From: Pseudomonadota bacterium
GTDB taxonomy: Bacteria; Pseudomonadota; Alphaproteobacteria; Rhizobiales; Xanthobacteraceae
Assembly: GCA_021779635.1 (NCBI GenBank)
Contig: JAJYAH010000313.1
Location: 1-7,668, forward strand
DNA: 7,668 bases
Direction of reading: 5' to 3'
The notes under the pieces are model-generated. The model was not told where the DNA came from and did no database searches. It saw only the letters and a list, made by a program, of their open reading frames with translations. Position 1 is the stretch's first letter. Each line of letters starts with the position of its first letter. Of the stretch, positions 6,499 through 7,668 are shown in pieces. The translations under genes and the position numbers were made by a program.

Positions 6499-7668
6499 AT
6501 GCAACGCAAGATCGTCGCGATTCTCGCCGCCGACGTGGTGGGATATAGCCGTCTCGCAGGGGCTGACGAAGATCGGACGCTGGCGCGGCTGAGGGCGTTG
6601 CGCAGTGATCTGATCGACCCAACCATCGCCGTGCACAAGGGACGCGTGGTTAAGCGTACCGGCGACGGGGCTCTCGTGGAATTCAGCAGCGTAGTCGACG
6701 CCGTCCGCTGCGCCATCGAGATACAGAATAGCATGGTCGATCGCAATGCCGGATTGACATCCGACCGGCGTATCGAATTTCGCATCGGTGTCCATCTCGG
6801 CGACGTGGTCGAGGAGAACGACGGCGACCTCATGGGGGACGGGGTCAATATCGCCGCACGGCTTGAGGGGATCGCCAGGCCTGGCGCGATCTGCCTTTCC
6901 GAAGACGCCTATCGCCAGGTCAAGGCGCGGCTCGATCTCGTGGTCGGCGATCTCGGACATCAGAATCTCAAGAATATCGCCGAACCGGTCCGGGCGTATT
7001 CACTTGAGGTCGGCAAACCGGTACAGACGGAGCTTACCGCGGTTTCAACGCCGCCGCGTCTCTCCCTCGTAGTTCTACCTTTTGCCAATCTGGGTGGCGA
7101 TCCCGAGCAGGAGTATTTCGTCGATGGCGTGACCGAAAGCCTGACGACCGACTTATCGCGCATTGGCGGCTCGTTCGTGATTGGTCGGCATACCGCGTTC
7201 AGCTTCAAAGGCAAATCCGTCGATCTCAGACGGCTCGGGCGCGAGCTCGGCGTCCGTTACGTGCTCGAAGGTTCGGTACAGCGCAGCGGCAACCGGCTTC
7301 GGGTAAACGTGCAGCTCATCGATGCCGAGACAGGCAATCATCTGTGGGCCGATCGCTTCGACAAACCCGTCGCCGATCTCTTCGACGTGCAGGACGAGAT
7401 CGTGTCGAGGCTTGCCAACACGCTTAATGCCCAACTCATCGCCGCCGAGGCGCGCCGCGCGAAACTCGCTCTGCATCCTGGCTCTATGGATCTTTATTTC
7501 CAGGGCATGGCTTACGCGAATAGAGGAGCGAATCCCGAATATATGGCGCAAGCGCGCAGCTACTATGAACGCGCGCTCGCTCTCGATCCCGGCAATATTG
7601 AGGTGCTGGTCGGCACGGCGTTATCCGATGCAACCATTGCTGCGTGGTTTATGACCGACGATCGCGCC
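6499..7668 (+). CDS. Class III adenylate cyclase fused to TolB-like and TPR regions (3' end outside window)
   Basis: This frame is open from the ATG at 6499 to the window end (390 codons, partial). Residues 1 to about 180 form a class III nucleotide cyclase domain starting MQRKIVAILAADVVGYSRL. Asp12 and Asp56 would bind the metals. Lys52 and Asp110 occupy the adenine-selecting positions, and Asn117 with Arg121 (GDGVNIAARLEG) the transition-state positions. The site is therefore complete and points to cAMP production. Residues about 191-330 form a TolB/FlgO-like region (VVLPFANLGGDPEQEYFVDG). A TPR region begins near 340 (ARSYYERALALDPGN). The protein appears cytosolic in the visible part. The start is chosen because family members begin just before ILAADVVGYSRL. 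The Shine-Dalgarno is weak, and an in-frame TTG at 6484 is possible but less likely. It follows the operon by 111 bases and is probably transcribed separately. Such proteins are numerous in Bradyrhizobium and relatives. Confidence 0.9.
   Translation, partial: MQRKIVAILAADVVGYSRLAGADEDRTLARLRALRSDLIDPTIAVHKGRVVKRTGDGALVEFSSVVDAVRCAIEIQNSMVDRNAGLTSDRRIEFRIGVHLGDVVEENDGDLMGDGVNIAARLEGIARPGAICLSEDAYRQVKARLDLVVGDLGHQNLKNIAEPVRAYSLEVGKPVQTELTAVSTPPRLSLVVLPFANLGGDPEQEYFVDGVTESLTTDLSRIGGSFVIGRHTAFSFKGKSVDLRRLGRELGVRYVLEGSVQRSGNRLRVNVQLIDAETGNHLWADRFDKPVADLFDVQDEIVSRLANTLNAQLIAAEARRAKLALHPGSMDLYFQGMAYANRGANPEYMAQARSYYERALALDPGNIEVLVGTALSDATIAAWFMTDDRA

Overview
The window looks like a piece of an alphaproteobacterial chromosome, most likely Hyphomicrobiales and possibly Bradyrhizobium-like. 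This is inferred from the fairly high GC content, the gene style, and a class III cyclase fused to a TolB-like/TPR region, a type that is abundant in that group. The genus cannot be fixed from the sequence alone.

Layout: a rho-independent terminator at 14-41 closes a plus-strand gene that lies outside the window. Positions 42-327 hold nothing I can call. On the minus strand, 328-566 is a broken DUF2798-type two-helix membrane protein gene, with one frameshift and one in-frame TAG. It sits just downstream of an intact minus-strand gene (636-2036) for a flavin disulfide oxidoreductase of the mercuric reductase/dihydrolipoamide dehydrogenase family, which starts at TTG. A 567-base region without a convincing gene (2037-2603) follows. 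It contains a near-ideal operator-like palindrome at 2416-2438 that overlaps a minus-strand TATAAT.

Divergently, on the plus strand, three tightly packed genes (2604-6387) encode a complete gluconate-2-dehydrogenase-type periplasmic flavoprotein complex. These are a small subunit with a twin-arginine leader, a GMC flavoprotein carrying a four-cysteine motif, and a triheme cytochrome c. The inferred working model is that the small subunit carries the folded flavoprotein through the Tat system. The flavoprotein then oxidises a sugar, sugar acid or polyol in the periplasm, and the cytochrome passes electrons to the respiratory chain. The substrate cannot be read from the sequence.

After a 111-base gap, a plus-strand adenylate cyclase gene (6499 to the window edge) begins. 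It has an intact catalytic site followed by a TolB/FlgO-like region and the start of a TPR region, and it is cut by the window end.

I see no CRISPR array, tRNA, rRNA, insertion sequence or attachment site. I found no convincing evidence of a wholly new biological system. The observations most worth checking are the palindrome, the decayed DUF2798 gene and the identity of the dehydrogenase.
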